Part shown: piece after piece, positions 18,705 through 26,841 of the stretch | Numbering within the stretch: position 1 is the first letter of the stretch | Layout: every line of letters starts with the position of its first letter | Assembly: GCF_042655305.1 (NCBI RefSeq) | Contig: NZ_JBHSLR010000009.1 | Reading direction: 5' to 3' (one strand) | Length of the DNA: 64,000 nt | Source of the DNA: Arcanobacterium_A bovis | Lineage (GTDB): Bacteria; Actinomycetota; Actinomycetes; Actinomycetales; Actinomycetaceae | Notes under the pieces: generated by a model | The model's database searches: none | Told to the model about the DNA's origin: nothing | The model's input: the letters and a program-made list of their open reading frames with translations, nothing else | Made by a program: the position numbers and the translations under genes

Positions 18705-18718
18705 ACTGACTAGTCAGT
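18705..18718. promoter_or_regulatory. TetR-type operator, 14-bp perfect palindrome
   Basis: ACTGACTAGTCAGT lies 26 nt upstream of the ABC ATPase start. A -10-like TGTAGA just upstream on the minus strand would place the operator at the transcription start. Sequence type and position fit autorepression by the TetR regulator at the end of this operon. Confidence 0.75.
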
Positions 18719-18801
18719 TCTACATTAGTTCGAAGTTCAACCGCAAGTTTTTGTAAGGTAGGAGACAATCTTGACGCACTGCGCCAACCACAGCGCAATA
18801 T

Positions 18802-18900
18802 AAGGCTGAAATATGGGTGTGGGCGGGGTGGTTGTGAACCACCCCGCCCACACGAGATTAAGCTTCATGCCAACCAGCTGCATCACACAGCTGGTTGGCA
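18802..18900. repeat. 99-bp twin-hairpin repeat, copy 1
   Basis: It contains hairpin A (17-bp stem, 3-nt loop, 18817-18853), a 14-nt spacer, and hairpin B (13-bp stem, 7-nt loop, 18868-18900). It matches the copy at 19779-19877 at 92 of 99 positions. It ends 4 bp from the stop of the two-TM protein gene, so it probably also terminates that transcript. Confidence 0.9.
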
Positions 18901-18904
18901 AGAC

Positions 18905-19138
18905 TCAGTTCCCACTGTCATTCATTCTTTGACCTTCTCTTTGTTGCTCCGAAGATCGAGCAACATCTTTGGATTTCTTCTCGGAATAATACCAAGCAAA
19001 CCACGCAACAGCAGTTAGGAAGAAAAATGCGAGAGTAATGAAAACTGTCTTGGTCGTGTCTGAATGGTAAAAAATTACCAGAAGAAGCCAAGTTGTAACG
19101 GTAGTAAAAGTGGCAGCGTTTCGTTCCTTTATTGTCAT
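18905..19138 (-). CDS. Small two-TM protein of unknown function
   Basis: A 77-residue protein with two hydrophobic helices (about 11-25 and 31-50) and a charged C-terminal tail (SEKKSKDVARSSEQQREGQ). I do not recognise the family. The Shine-Dalgarno GGGAGG lies 5 nt before the ATG. It follows the secreted-protein gene by 27 bp, and the pair is bracketed by 99-bp direct repeats. A small membrane protein beside a small secreted one can be an immunity/peptide pair, but nothing here proves that. Confidence 0.7.
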   Translation of the reverse strand: MTIKERNAATFTTVTTWLLLVIFYHSDTTKTVFITLAFFFLTAVAWFAWYYSEKKSKDVARSSEQQREGQRMNDSGN

Positions 19139-19165
19139 ATGCGCCTCCCTATCTCTAAGCTACAT

Positions 19166-19644
19166 TTAACAGGTCGCTATTGAAATACCAACACTGGCAA
19201 GACCGATACCAGCCGCAATACGCCCTCCTGAAACTAATGCCCCGCCAGGGAGAACTAAAGTCAAGATCGTCCAACCCACGCTAACCGCACATTTAACGTT
19301 CACTTGCACGCCTTGGCTATTAAGAGTTCCCATATTCACATGGGCGACCTGCCGACCACCAATGTAAGCATCCAACCAACCAGGACAAGAACTAGGTGTC
19401 GCTGGCGGATTCCAGGGTACTGAACACCTAAATTCGTGCAAAAATAATAGTATTGACCAGCAGCTTCTCGAGTAGAAATACTCGGGTCGAACACACCTGT
19501 GGACAAATGCTCGGTGACACCTACCCCATCTGACGAGGTAATGTCAGCCGCAGCAGCACTTCCTGTACTAAAGCTCATACTCACCGCAACCATTCCTAAA
19601 GTAGCTAGAACTGAAGTGAGTTTCTTTGTGAATCGTTTAAACAC
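19166..19644 (-). pseudogene. Secreted small protein, frameshifted
   Basis: The first frame (19644-19336) encodes a Sec signal peptide (MFKRFTKKLTSVLATLGMVA, cleavage near AAAAD) and continues to GQYYYFC. A second frame (to 19166) continues a plausible Cys/Trp-rich protein (PWNPPATPSSCPGW) with a hydrophobic glycine-rich C-terminus ending ISIATC. One extra A in the A5 run at 19440-19444 would join both into about 159 residues. It is either a disrupted gene, a variable homopolymer, or a sequencing error. The family is not recognised. Confidence 0.6.
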
Positions 19645-19778
19645 TTAAGGCCCCTTTACCAAATTGCTAATTGCGATCATTATCACACTATTTCTAATAT
19701 TTTCCTTCCGCAAGCATTCATAATCCGTTCCATCAAGTTCTTCATCTGTAGCAAAATTTCATTACGCGCGAACGAATC

Positions 19779-19877
19779 AAGGCCGAAATATGGGTGTGGG
19801 CGGGGTGGTTCTCAACCACCTCGCCCACACGAGATTAAGCTTCATGTCAACCAGCTGTATCACACAGCTGGTTGACA
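19779..19877. repeat. 99-bp twin-hairpin repeat, copy 2
   Basis: It has the same architecture as copy 1: hairpin A at 19794-19830 and hairpin B at 19845-19877. In hairpin B a C-G pair in copy 1 is a T-A pair here, a compensatory change that keeps the 13-bp stem perfect. It lies 17 bp beyond the dhaM stop and is its likely terminator. Confidence 0.9.
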
Positions 19878-19894
19878 CCTAACCTATGATCCGC

Positions 19895-20683
19895 TTATTC
19901 GCCCATTCCAGATCGAACAAACTCAAGCACAGCAGCAAGCGCTTCTTCTTTTTGAGCACCAGATGCCCGAACATGCAATGTCTGCCCGAAAGTTGCCCCG
20001 AGAGCCATCAAATCCATCATCGAATCAGCCTCAACCGACTCACGCCCGTCACAGCTAATCTCAACAACAGCATCATATTCTGACACCAGCTGAGCAAGCT
20101 TTCCAGCAGGACGTGCATGCAAGCCAATCTCGTTAATGATTTCAACGTCAGCTTCGCAAGCAGCAGATTCAGAGCCGTGCACACTCGTAGCACTAGAAGG
20201 CACCGGCACCGAAGTTGCCGTGGAATTATCAGCGGCACAACAGCCACCATTTCCACAGCACCCTTCACCCGACTCCGAAGCGAAATCATCTCCAACAGCC
20301 TGCGCTTTGGCATTCAAACTTCCTTCAGCAAGCTTCACAACCTGAGCCAAATCAGCTCCGGTTGCAGCAGCCACCATTCCTGCCGTAATACCTTCGACAA
20401 AAGGAGCAGACAAAATGCGGGCATCACTATCGAGCAACTCAATCGCCGTCTGTGCGCTCATCACAGCTGAGCCCATATCGACAAAGATTACGACGCCGTC
20501 GCCACCGTCAACTTCTTCGATAGCGCTCATGATCTGGGTTGCGTCGGTTCCAAAACCGCCGTCGTCCAAACCAGCAGCTATGGCGATACTAGGAGCATCA
20601 GCATGCACCATAATATTAGCCAGCTCCACTGCAGCTTCTGCGAGCGCACGCGAATGGGAAACAACCACTATGCCAACACTCAT
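19895..20683 (-). CDS. dhaM: Dihydroxyacetone kinase phosphotransfer subunit DhaM (EIIA-HPr fusion)
   Basis: A 262-residue phosphocarrier. Residues 1-130 are the EIIA-mannose-like domain with phospho-His10 in VVSHS. Residues 177-262 are an HPr domain with His189 in GLHARPAG. It relays phosphate from the PTS to ADP bound on DhaL. The linker (135-175) is odd: it carries a Cys cluster, CCGNGGCC (142-149), then a Ser/Thr/Pro/Val stretch. The start overlaps dhaL by 4 nt (ATGA). Confidence 0.94.
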   Translation of the reverse strand: MSVGIVVVSHSRALAEAAVELANIMVHADAPSIAIAAGLDDGGFGTDATQIMSAIEEVDGGDGVVIFVDMGSAVMSAQTAIELLDSDARILSAPFVEGITAGMVAAATGADLAQVVKLAEGSLNAKAQAVGDDFASESGEGCCGNGGCCAADNSTATSVPVPSSATSVHGSESAACEADVEIINEIGLHARPAGKLAQLVSEYDAVVEISCDGRESVEADSMMDLMALGATFGQTLHVRASGAQKEEALAAVLEFVRSGMGE

Positions 20684-21288
20684 GCCACAACTCCTGCAAG
20701 TGCTTCGAAGAGCATAGTTGCCGACGTAGCTCCCGGATCTTGGTGTCCGATTGAACGATCACCAAGATAGGAAGCTCTGCCCTTCTTTGCAAGCATCGGC
20801 GTGGTAGCATCGCGACCAGCCTCAGCAGCTTCCAAAGCCTTTGTGGCACCATGTTCAACGTCACCAGCAGCTTCGAGAGCTTCAATCGCTGGTGTGATGG
20901 CATCAACCATTGTCTTGTCACCAAGCTCTGCTTTGCCGCGGCCGATCAATCCATCGAGTCCAGCGCGCAGAGCGCTAATGAATACCTCATCTGAAACTTC
21001 AGTTTGCGAACCTAGTTCCTTGGCTGCTTTCAAGAAGAACGTGCCATACAGCGGACCCGACGTACCGCCCACTTTCGAAAGCATCGTCATTCCCAAACCT
21101 TTAAGCTGTGCCTCAAGATTTGCTGCCTCAGTCAAGGCGGGCACTGCAGCGCTCATACCACGTGCCATATTTCCACCATGATCAGCGTCGCCGATCGGTG
21201 AATCAAGCTCAGTGAGCATAGCTTGGTTTTCTTGAATGAGCTCGCCAAAACGAGTAATCCATGCGGTAACAAAATCAGTTGTAATCAC
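20680..21288 (-). CDS. dhaL: Dihydroxyacetone kinase ADP-binding subunit DhaL
   Basis: A 202-residue helical-barrel subunit. IGDADHGGNM (about 32-41) provides the Mg-coordinating aspartates and nucleotide-site residues of the family, and GGTSGPLYGTF is also typical. It transfers phosphate from tightly bound ATP to dihydroxyacetone held by DhaK. It sits between dhaK (3-nt gap) and dhaM (4-nt overlap). Confidence 0.95.
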   Translation of the reverse strand: MITTDFVTAWITRFGELIQENQAMLTELDSPIGDADHGGNMARGMSAAVPALTEAANLEAQLKGLGMTMLSKVGGTSGPLYGTFFLKAAKELGSQTEVSDEVFISALRAGLDGLIGRGKAELGDKTMVDAITPAIEALEAAGDVEHGATKALEAAEAGRDATTPMLAKKGRASYLGDRSIGHQDPGATSATMLFEALAGVVA

Positions 21289-21291
21289 GGT

Positions 21292-22287
21292 CTATTCTCC
21301 CCACCGCATTCCTGCGGTTACTACTGGTGCGTCAAAGTACTTCACCATATCAGAGTCTGCCTTCAGAATTGTCAATGAACATCCTGCCATCTCGAGCGAG
21401 GTGATGTAATTACCTACGAGATTGCGAGAAATCTTCACGCCAGCAGCATCAAGCAATGCCTTGACCTCTGCAAAGACGATGTAGAGTTCAAGTAGCGGTG
21501 TGCCACCCATGCCATTGACCATCACGATATTCTCAGAATCGGTGAAGTCCAGATCAGCAAGAATTGGTTCTACCAACTGGCGAGCAATGTCCTTAGCATC
21601 GGTGAACTTCTCACGGTGACGCCCTGGCTCGCCGTGGATACCAATGCCGATTTCCATTTCGTCTTCTGGTAGATCGAAAGTCGGTTTTCCTGCAGCTGGA
21701 ACTGCACAAGAAGTGAGCGCCATTCCCATCGAGCGAACGTTATCAGCAACGCGCTGCGCAAGCTCAGCAACCTCATCGAGGCTCTTTCCCTCTTCAGCAG
21801 CGGCACCTACAATCTTTTCGAGAAGTACCGTGCCACCTACGCCACGACGACCCGCGGTGTACAGCGAATCCTGGACGGCGACGTCGTCTGCCACCACAAT
21901 CGTGCGTACCTCGACGCCGGTATCTGCCGCGAGCTCAGCAGCCATTTCGAAGTTAATAATATCGCCAGTGTAGTTCTTTACGATGTGCAAAACGCCAGCA
22001 CCGCCGTCTACCACCGTGGTAGCAGCCAGCATCTGATCCGGCGTTGGAGAGGTGAAAACTTCACCAGCACACGCAGCGTCGAGCATACCAAATCCAACAT
22101 ATCCGCCATGAAGTGGCTCGTGTCCGGAGCCTCCACCCGAGATCAACGCGACTTTACCGGCGTCTTTCTTGGTAGAACGATAGATCACACGGTTTTCGTG
22201 ATCGACACGAACGTTTGAATCAGATGCCTCGATTCCCTTCAGAGCATCAGAAACAACGGTTTCTGGGGAATTAATAAGCTTCTTCAT
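21292..22287 (-). CDS. dhaK: Dihydroxyacetone kinase substrate-binding subunit DhaK
   Basis: A 331-residue subunit that binds dihydroxyacetone covalently through a histidine. The N-terminal GGGSGHEPLHGGYVG region and the C-terminal NGMGGTPLLELY match DhaK. MKKLINSPETVV is the usual family start, with AGGAG upstream of the ATG. It is the first gene of dhaKLM, feeding dihydroxyacetone phosphate into glycolysis. No DhaR/DhaQ regulator is nearby. Confidence 0.96.
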   Translation of the reverse strand: MKKLINSPETVVSDALKGIEASDSNVRVDHENRVIYRSTKKDAGKVALISGGGSGHEPLHGGYVGFGMLDAACAGEVFTSPTPDQMLAATTVVDGGAGVLHIVKNYTGDIINFEMAAELAADTGVEVRTIVVADDVAVQDSLYTAGRRGVGGTVLLEKIVGAAAEEGKSLDEVAELAQRVADNVRSMGMALTSCAVPAAGKPTFDLPEDEMEIGIGIHGEPGRHREKFTDAKDIARQLVEPILADLDFTDSENIVMVNGMGGTPLLELYIVFAEVKALLDAAGVKISRNLVGNYITSLEMAGCSLTILKADSDMVKYFDAPVVTAGMRWGE

Positions 22288-22503
22288 AGAAACTCCTTTG
22301 TAGTGAAGAAAAGGTCACACGACAAGTTATGTGATTGCATTGCACTCATTGTTGAATGTTCCGCTACCTCAAGAATGCCCCATTGCAATATTTTTTTCCA
22401 CACTAAAACACCTTGTTATTTCGCTTGGGGACGCGAGGAAAATCCCAGATTGACCACACTTTTATCAGAATCCAACTCTACTTGGTAGTATTGAACAGCT
22501 AGT

Positions 22504-22543
22504 GACGGAATTTAGAATGCACGCTAAATAGCTTGTGTCCGTC
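22504..22543 (+). promoter_or_regulatory. Nested inverted repeats in the pcs leader
   Basis: GACGGA/TCCGTC outer arms (22504-22509/22538-22543) enclose ATTTAG/CTAAAT (22510-22515/22524-22529), about 33 nt before the start codon. This could be an RNA hairpin with an asymmetric internal loop or an operator. The rest of the 288-bp divergent gap shows no clear promoter. Confidence 0.35.
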
Positions 22544-22575
22544 CGGGTATCTAACTGCAAACACAGGGAGTTTAT

Positions 22576-23304
22576 ATGCCGAGCCAGGCACCGCACACAA
22601 TTTCTCAGCGAATCGCAGCGTGGGGCGTTCATGCTTTTACGCTCTCCGGTTTGATGTTCGCCTGCTTGGCAACACTCTCACTCATTGATCGCGAAATTAC
22701 GTGGATGTGGCTATGGCTTGGGATTGCCATGATCATTGACGCGATTGACGGCACCTTCGCGCGAAAGGCTCGCGTTCAAGAAGTCATTACATGGTTCGAC
22801 GGCGGGATCGTAGACATCGCCATTGACTACCTCACGTGGACCTTTATCCCGGCGGTATTCATGTACTTGTTCTTACCGCTTGGCCCTAAACCATTGGCAA
22901 TGGCGCTGATGATTCTTATCGTCGTTTCGTCAATGTTCTGCTATGCCAATAAGCAGTGGAAATCAAGCGATTACTACTTCGTTGGATTCCCAGCCGCGTG
23001 GAATATCGTTGCGGTAATCCTCTATATCCTGCAAACGGGATGGGCATTTAATGCGAGCGTCACTATCGTTCTGGCAATTCTCACATTGGTACCAACCCAC
23101 TACACGCACCCATTCCGGGTCAAAAAGCTCATGCCATACAATATCGCCGCTATCAGCATTTGGATTGCTAGTGTGGCAGCGCTCGTGGCGATGTATCCGA
23201 AAGCTCCAACATGGCTACTAGCTTTGTTCTGGATTAGCGGCGGTTGGTTTATGCTCACCGGCATGCTCAGAACAATCTTTGGGCAAGATCCGCAGGAAAA
23301 CTAA
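22576..23304 (+). CDS. pcs: CDP-alcohol phosphatidyltransferase, phosphatidylcholine synthase-like
   Basis: A 242-residue membrane enzyme with six to eight helices. The CDP-alcohol phosphotransferase motif is complete: Asp58-Gly59-x2-Ala62-Arg63, Gly76-x3-Asp80-x3-Asp84. KSSDYYFVGFPAAWNIVA is characteristic of the bacterial Pcs branch, which condenses CDP-diacylglycerol with choline. Product assignment depends on subfamily resemblance; another head-group alcohol is possible. AGGGAG precedes the ATG. Its TAA interlocks with the TAG of the convergent gene. Confidence 0.8.
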   Translation: MPSQAPHTISQRIAAWGVHAFTLSGLMFACLATLSLIDREITWMWLWLGIAMIIDAIDGTFARKARVQEVITWFDGGIVDIAIDYLTWTFIPAVFMYLFLPLGPKPLAMALMILIVVSSMFCYANKQWKSSDYYFVGFPAAWNIVAVILYILQTGWAFNASVTIVLAILTLVPTHYTHPFRVKKLMPYNIAAISIWIASVAALVAMYPKAPTWLLALFWISGGWFMLTGMLRTIFGQDPQEN

Positions 23305-24215
23305 CCTTCGCTGACGATTTTTGCCACCGCTTTATCTCGACCCCAGCGATACACTTCGATAAGAATTGCGGCAACAATGAATCCGATAACGATTGCATTC
23401 ACAATCGGCGGATAATGCTTTCCATTCGCCCAAAAATACAGGTAGGGCGCCACAAAGGTTGCCAATGCCACCACAAGACCAGCAAATCTGCGTAGCCATG
23501 TACGCCCGGCAAACATCTCGATCAACGCCCAGGTGTACGGCACCGCGGTAAACACGTCCAACGACCACAGCACCCATACACTACCGTGGAAGTGTGGCAC
23601 AAACACCACTGGCAGTGCCCGCAAACTCGAATAAATAAACACAACAAGATACGCGATGAATTTGGGCGATCTGAACATACGGAATAACAGCGAACGCTCG
23701 ACGATGCTCACGCCACTGCTGCGCAACAGAGTGAAATGTTCTGAAGCGATCCCTTTCGAGTCAATTCCTTCGAGATGGTTGCGCACCCATTCACGCTCTG
23801 ATTCGGTGCCATTGAGCAATTTCTTCAAGAATTTACTTGGGCTTACGACGACGGGCGTAAGTAGCGTTGCATGTGGGAAACGGTGACGAAGGTGTTCCGG
23901 AACCGCAACGGCATCGCCCGCTACGCGCACAATATCGTGACCGAACACTGCTTGAAGACGCTCAACACGCTCTGTTTCAACTACAGCCACCCACAGCAAT
24001 ACGCGCCGGGCGATAGCATATTTTAGCTCTTGTCCAATAGCTACACCTGCAGATTCCTCAAGGTTTTCCACGTCATTGAGGATATCCATCTCCATCACTT
24101 GGGCAGAGTACAGTGAACCGATCCGATCCGCACCAGATTCGGCAACCAGCACGGCAGGGTCAAAGTGAACCTGCGTCAGAAGCGGTACATCGACTATTGA
24201 ATAGAGCGTGAACAT
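23301..24215 (-). CDS. Conserved-looking membrane protein of unknown function
   Basis: A 304-residue protein with a soluble N-terminal half (about 1-180) and about four membrane helices in the C-terminal half (between 180 and 290), ending in a short basic tail. I recognise no catalytic motif. Charged stretches such as NGTESEREWVRNHLEG lie between the halves. The ATG at 24215 is preferred over an upstream in-frame start, though its Shine-Dalgarno is weak. It is convergent with pcs and shares stop-codon bases with it. Confidence 0.7.
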   Translation of the reverse strand: MFTLYSIVDVPLLTQVHFDPAVLVAESGADRIGSLYSAQVMEMDILNDVENLEESAGVAIGQELKYAIARRVLLWVAVVETERVERLQAVFGHDIVRVAGDAVAVPEHLRHRFPHATLLTPVVVSPSKFLKKLLNGTESEREWVRNHLEGIDSKGIASEHFTLLRSSGVSIVERSLLFRMFRSPKFIAYLVVFIYSSLRALPVVFVPHFHGSVWVLWSLDVFTAVPYTWALIEMFAGRTWLRRFAGLVVALATFVAPYLYFWANGKHYPPIVNAIVIGFIVAAILIEVYRWGRDKAVAKIVSEG

Positions 24216-24316
24216 TCTCTTAGAGTGCCATAATTTTATTCTCAACCACAATCATGACCTGCCGCATTTACCTATTCGCTTAACAAATCACATTTACTGC
24301 ACTATCCTAGTCATGA

Positions 24317-24386
24317 AGACACGGGGTGCCCTCATTAGGCTGAGATTATACCCGAACACCTGATCTCGATAATGCGAGCGGAGGAA
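24317..24386 (+). promoter_or_regulatory. TPP riboswitch (THI box)
   Basis: All conserved blocks are present: ACGGGGTGCC, GGCTGAGA, ACCCGAACACCTGATC and GATAATGCGAGCGGAGG. The thiM Shine-Dalgarno GGAGGAA (24380-24386) directly abuts the 3' end of the aptamer, consistent with translational control by thiamine pyrophosphate. Confidence 0.95.
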
Positions 24387-24391
24387 TAGTC

Positions 24392-25216
24392 ATGACTGCC
24401 CAGGCGCAGCCTACAACCAGTTATTTTGTCAACCATGCGATCTCGACATGGAATCTTATCCGGAGCGAACGCCCATTAATCCATTGCATCACGAACACAG
24501 TGGTTCAAAACTTCACAGCCAACGTTCTGCTTGCTACACGGTCGTCTCCTGCAATGATCGATATACCTTGGGAAGCTGGGGAATTCGCACGCTACGCTAG
24601 TGCTTCGCTCATCAATCTTGGAACCTTGGCACCTGCCCAACAAATCTCGGTGCATGAGGCCGCAGCAAGCGCGCAAGCCCATGGGAGGCCGTGGGTCCTC
24701 GATCCAGTGGGAATCGGCGTCTTACCAGTGCGAACCAGGATTGCACACGAACTTCTCACCTATCACCCTACCTGCGTGCGTGGAAACGCCTCTGAGATTA
24801 TCGCACTCGCTGGCGGAGATAGTTCCGGCGCAGGTGTTGACTCTCGCGAATCTGTGATCGCGGCCCAAGCCTACGCCGAAGATTTAGCCGCACACCACAA
24901 TACTGTTGTAGCGGTGTCAGGACCATGCGATGTGATTACCGACGGTGATCGCACTATATTCTGCAGTAATGGACATGAGTGGCAAAGTATCGTCACTGGA
25001 TCGGGTTGCGCGTTGGGAGCCTTCATTGCCGCATTTCTCGCTGTTGAGGAAACGAGCAATCTCGCTGCCGTAGTTGCTGCGCATATCTGCTACGGGGTGG
25101 CAGCAGAGCGCGCCGCCGCTTGCAGTAGTGGTCCAGGAAGTTTTGTGCCCGCGTTTATCGACACGCTCTATTCGTTGGACGACGACGCTATCGCCGCATA
25201 CGCGAAAGTTCAGTAG
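24392..25216 (+). CDS. thiM: Hydroxyethylthiazole kinase
   Basis: A 274-residue ribokinase-like enzyme that phosphorylates hydroxyethylthiazole in thiamine salvage. Family features are HCITNTVVQNFTANVLLA near the N-terminus, WVLDPVGIG, and the anion-hole/catalytic GSGCALGAF near residue 210. It is the first gene of thiMED, under the TPP riboswitch. thiE starts 1 nt after its stop. Confidence 0.96.
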   Translation: MTAQAQPTTSYFVNHAISTWNLIRSERPLIHCITNTVVQNFTANVLLATRSSPAMIDIPWEAGEFARYASASLINLGTLAPAQQISVHEAAASAQAHGRPWVLDPVGIGVLPVRTRIAHELLTYHPTCVRGNASEIIALAGGDSSGAGVDSRESVIAAQAYAEDLAAHHNTVVAVSGPCDVITDGDRTIFCSNGHEWQSIVTGSGCALGAFIAAFLAVEETSNLAAVVAAHICYGVAAERAAACSSGPGSFVPAFIDTLYSLDDDAIAAYAKVQ

Positions 25217-25217
25217 G

Positions 25218-25928
25218 ATGCAGCCCCGAATTCCAAGCGGGATCTACTATGTAACCGATCCTGAATTGACTGTGCAGAGTTCACATCCTAGTTCCGGCTT
25301 TCCGGTAGCGCGCAACCCAGCTGTGATGGTGGAGTACACAGCGCGTTTATGCAGCGACGTAGTAGCAGCTGGAGTGGAAATCGTACAGTTGCGTTGGAAG
25401 AACTGTCCAGCTCAGCATTTGCTCGATCTTGCCCAGGCGGTGCGGCAGCGCGTTGGCCCAGCTTGCACGCTGATAATCAATGATCGAATTGACGTATTCT
25501 TGGCTGCGCGCACGCTAGGGATCCCCATAGACGGTGTTCATGTTGGACAACACGATCTCGATCCACGCACTGTGCGCACTCTTGTCGGAGCTAGGGCGAT
25601 ACTCGGGGTGTCGGCGTCTACTCCCGAAGAACTCAATGCTTGCACAGCCCTCCAAGCGATCATCGACTACGTGGGAGTTGGCGTTCTACATCCAAGCAGC
25701 ACAAAGCTTGACGCTCCCCCACCTCTGGGAATTGAAAAGATCGCAAATATCTCGGCATCAATGCCGCTTCCGGTGGTGGTGATTGGTGGAATTACCAGTG
25801 CAGATATACCTGATCTAGCACGTAGCCGCATCCACAATGCCGCAGTAGTTTCCGAAATCACCACTGCATTAGACCCTTATCGCATGGCACACGCCATGTG
25901 TCTGCAATGGAATGAGAATCGAGGATAA
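25218..25928 (+). CDS. thiE: Thiamine-phosphate synthase
   Basis: A 236-residue TIM-barrel enzyme joining HMP-pyrophosphate to hydroxyethylthiazole phosphate. Visible family motifs are IINDRIDVFLA, DGVHVGQHDL, GVSASTPEE and VGVGVLHPSSTK. An insert (SSHPSSGFPVARNPAVM) follows the first strand, compared with the short loop of Bacillus ThiE. The ATG at 25218 is 1 nt past the thiM stop; the longer frame upstream lies inside thiM and is rejected. Confidence 0.93.
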   Translation: MQPRIPSGIYYVTDPELTVQSSHPSSGFPVARNPAVMVEYTARLCSDVVAAGVEIVQLRWKNCPAQHLLDLAQAVRQRVGPACTLIINDRIDVFLAARTLGIPIDGVHVGQHDLDPRTVRTLVGARAILGVSASTPEELNACTALQAIIDYVGVGVLHPSSTKLDAPPPLGIEKIANISASMPLPVVVIGGITSADIPDLARSRIHNAAVVSEITTALDPYRMAHAMCLQWNENRG

Positions 25929-25929
25929 T

Positions 25930-26799
25930 ATGGGTGTTCCGCGCGTCTTATCAATCGCCGGCACCGATCCAACTGGTGGTGCAGGCGCTCAAGCCGATAT
26001 CAAGGCGATTCAAGCTGCAGGTGGATATGCAATGAGCGCAATCACCGCAGTTGTATCACAAAATACGTGCGGCGTACGAGATGTGTTCTTCCCTCCCAGT
26101 CACGTTTTAGCAGCACAGCTCAACGCAATAAGTGACGATGTTGAGATTGACGCTGTAAAAATAGGAATGCTTGGCCGCCGCGATTACTGCGAGGTGGTGG
26201 ACCAATGGCTGCATGAACAAAATTCACCGATCGTGGTTTTGGATCCGGTGATGGTAGCCACCTCAGGCGACGTCCTCACGGATAGCCACAATATTATTGC
26301 CTTACGTAATCTCTTGCCACAAGCCATGTATCTGACGCCCAATATCCCCGAGCTAGAAATTCTGTGTGGAATGGGTCGCGGCGCTATCACTTCCACCCAA
26401 ACCGCTATCAACGCAGCTCAAAAGCTCTCGACGACGACGGGCGCGCACGTCGTCGTTAAGGGAGGACACCTGAGCGAACCGATGGTGACGAACTGTATTG
26501 TTGATGGATCAGAGGTGTTGGCTATTTCGAAGGCACCGCGCATCGATACTACGGCGACGCACGGAACGGGGTGTTCGATGTCGAGTGCTTTGGCAACGCG
26601 CTTAGCAGGTGGAGAAACACCGGCGCAGGCCTTGGAGTGGGTTACGTCGTGGCTCGAAGAATCAATTAGCAATGGTGAGGCTCTTGCTGTGGGCCGAGGC
26701 TGTGGGCCAATCGATCACGGTCACCGTGCCCGTGCGCCAGAAATTCAGGTGACGGAAAGATCGCTTGTGTCCGAAGCATCCCAGACCCTAAATATTTGA
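25930..26799 (+). CDS. thiD: Hydroxymethylpyrimidine (phosphate) kinase
   Basis: A 289-residue ribokinase-fold enzyme making HMP-PP for ThiE. It starts with VLSIAGTDPTGGAGAQADIK. LDPVMVATSGD and the anion-hole motif THGTGCSMSSALA are typical. The ATG follows the thiE stop by 1 nt, with GAGG upstream. Together thiMED gives salvage of both thiamine halves; no de novo thiC or thiG is seen in this window. Confidence 0.95.
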   Translation: MGVPRVLSIAGTDPTGGAGAQADIKAIQAAGGYAMSAITAVVSQNTCGVRDVFFPPSHVLAAQLNAISDDVEIDAVKIGMLGRRDYCEVVDQWLHEQNSPIVVLDPVMVATSGDVLTDSHNIIALRNLLPQAMYLTPNIPELEILCGMGRGAITSTQTAINAAQKLSTTTGAHVVVKGGHLSEPMVTNCIVDGSEVLAISKAPRIDTTATHGTGCSMSSALATRLAGGETPAQALEWVTSWLEESISNGEALAVGRGCGPIDHGHRARAPEIQVTERSLVSEASQTLNI

Positions 26800-26841
26800 C
26801 GCTAGAACCTCGATGAGCTGAGTAAATACGCTAGGTACAAC

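Noticed and set aside
19436..19452. Programmed -1 frameshift site in the secreted-protein gene
   Set aside because: The T-run does not form a canonical X XXY YYZ slippery heptamer in the right frame and no downstream pseudoknot is evident; a simple indel explains it better.
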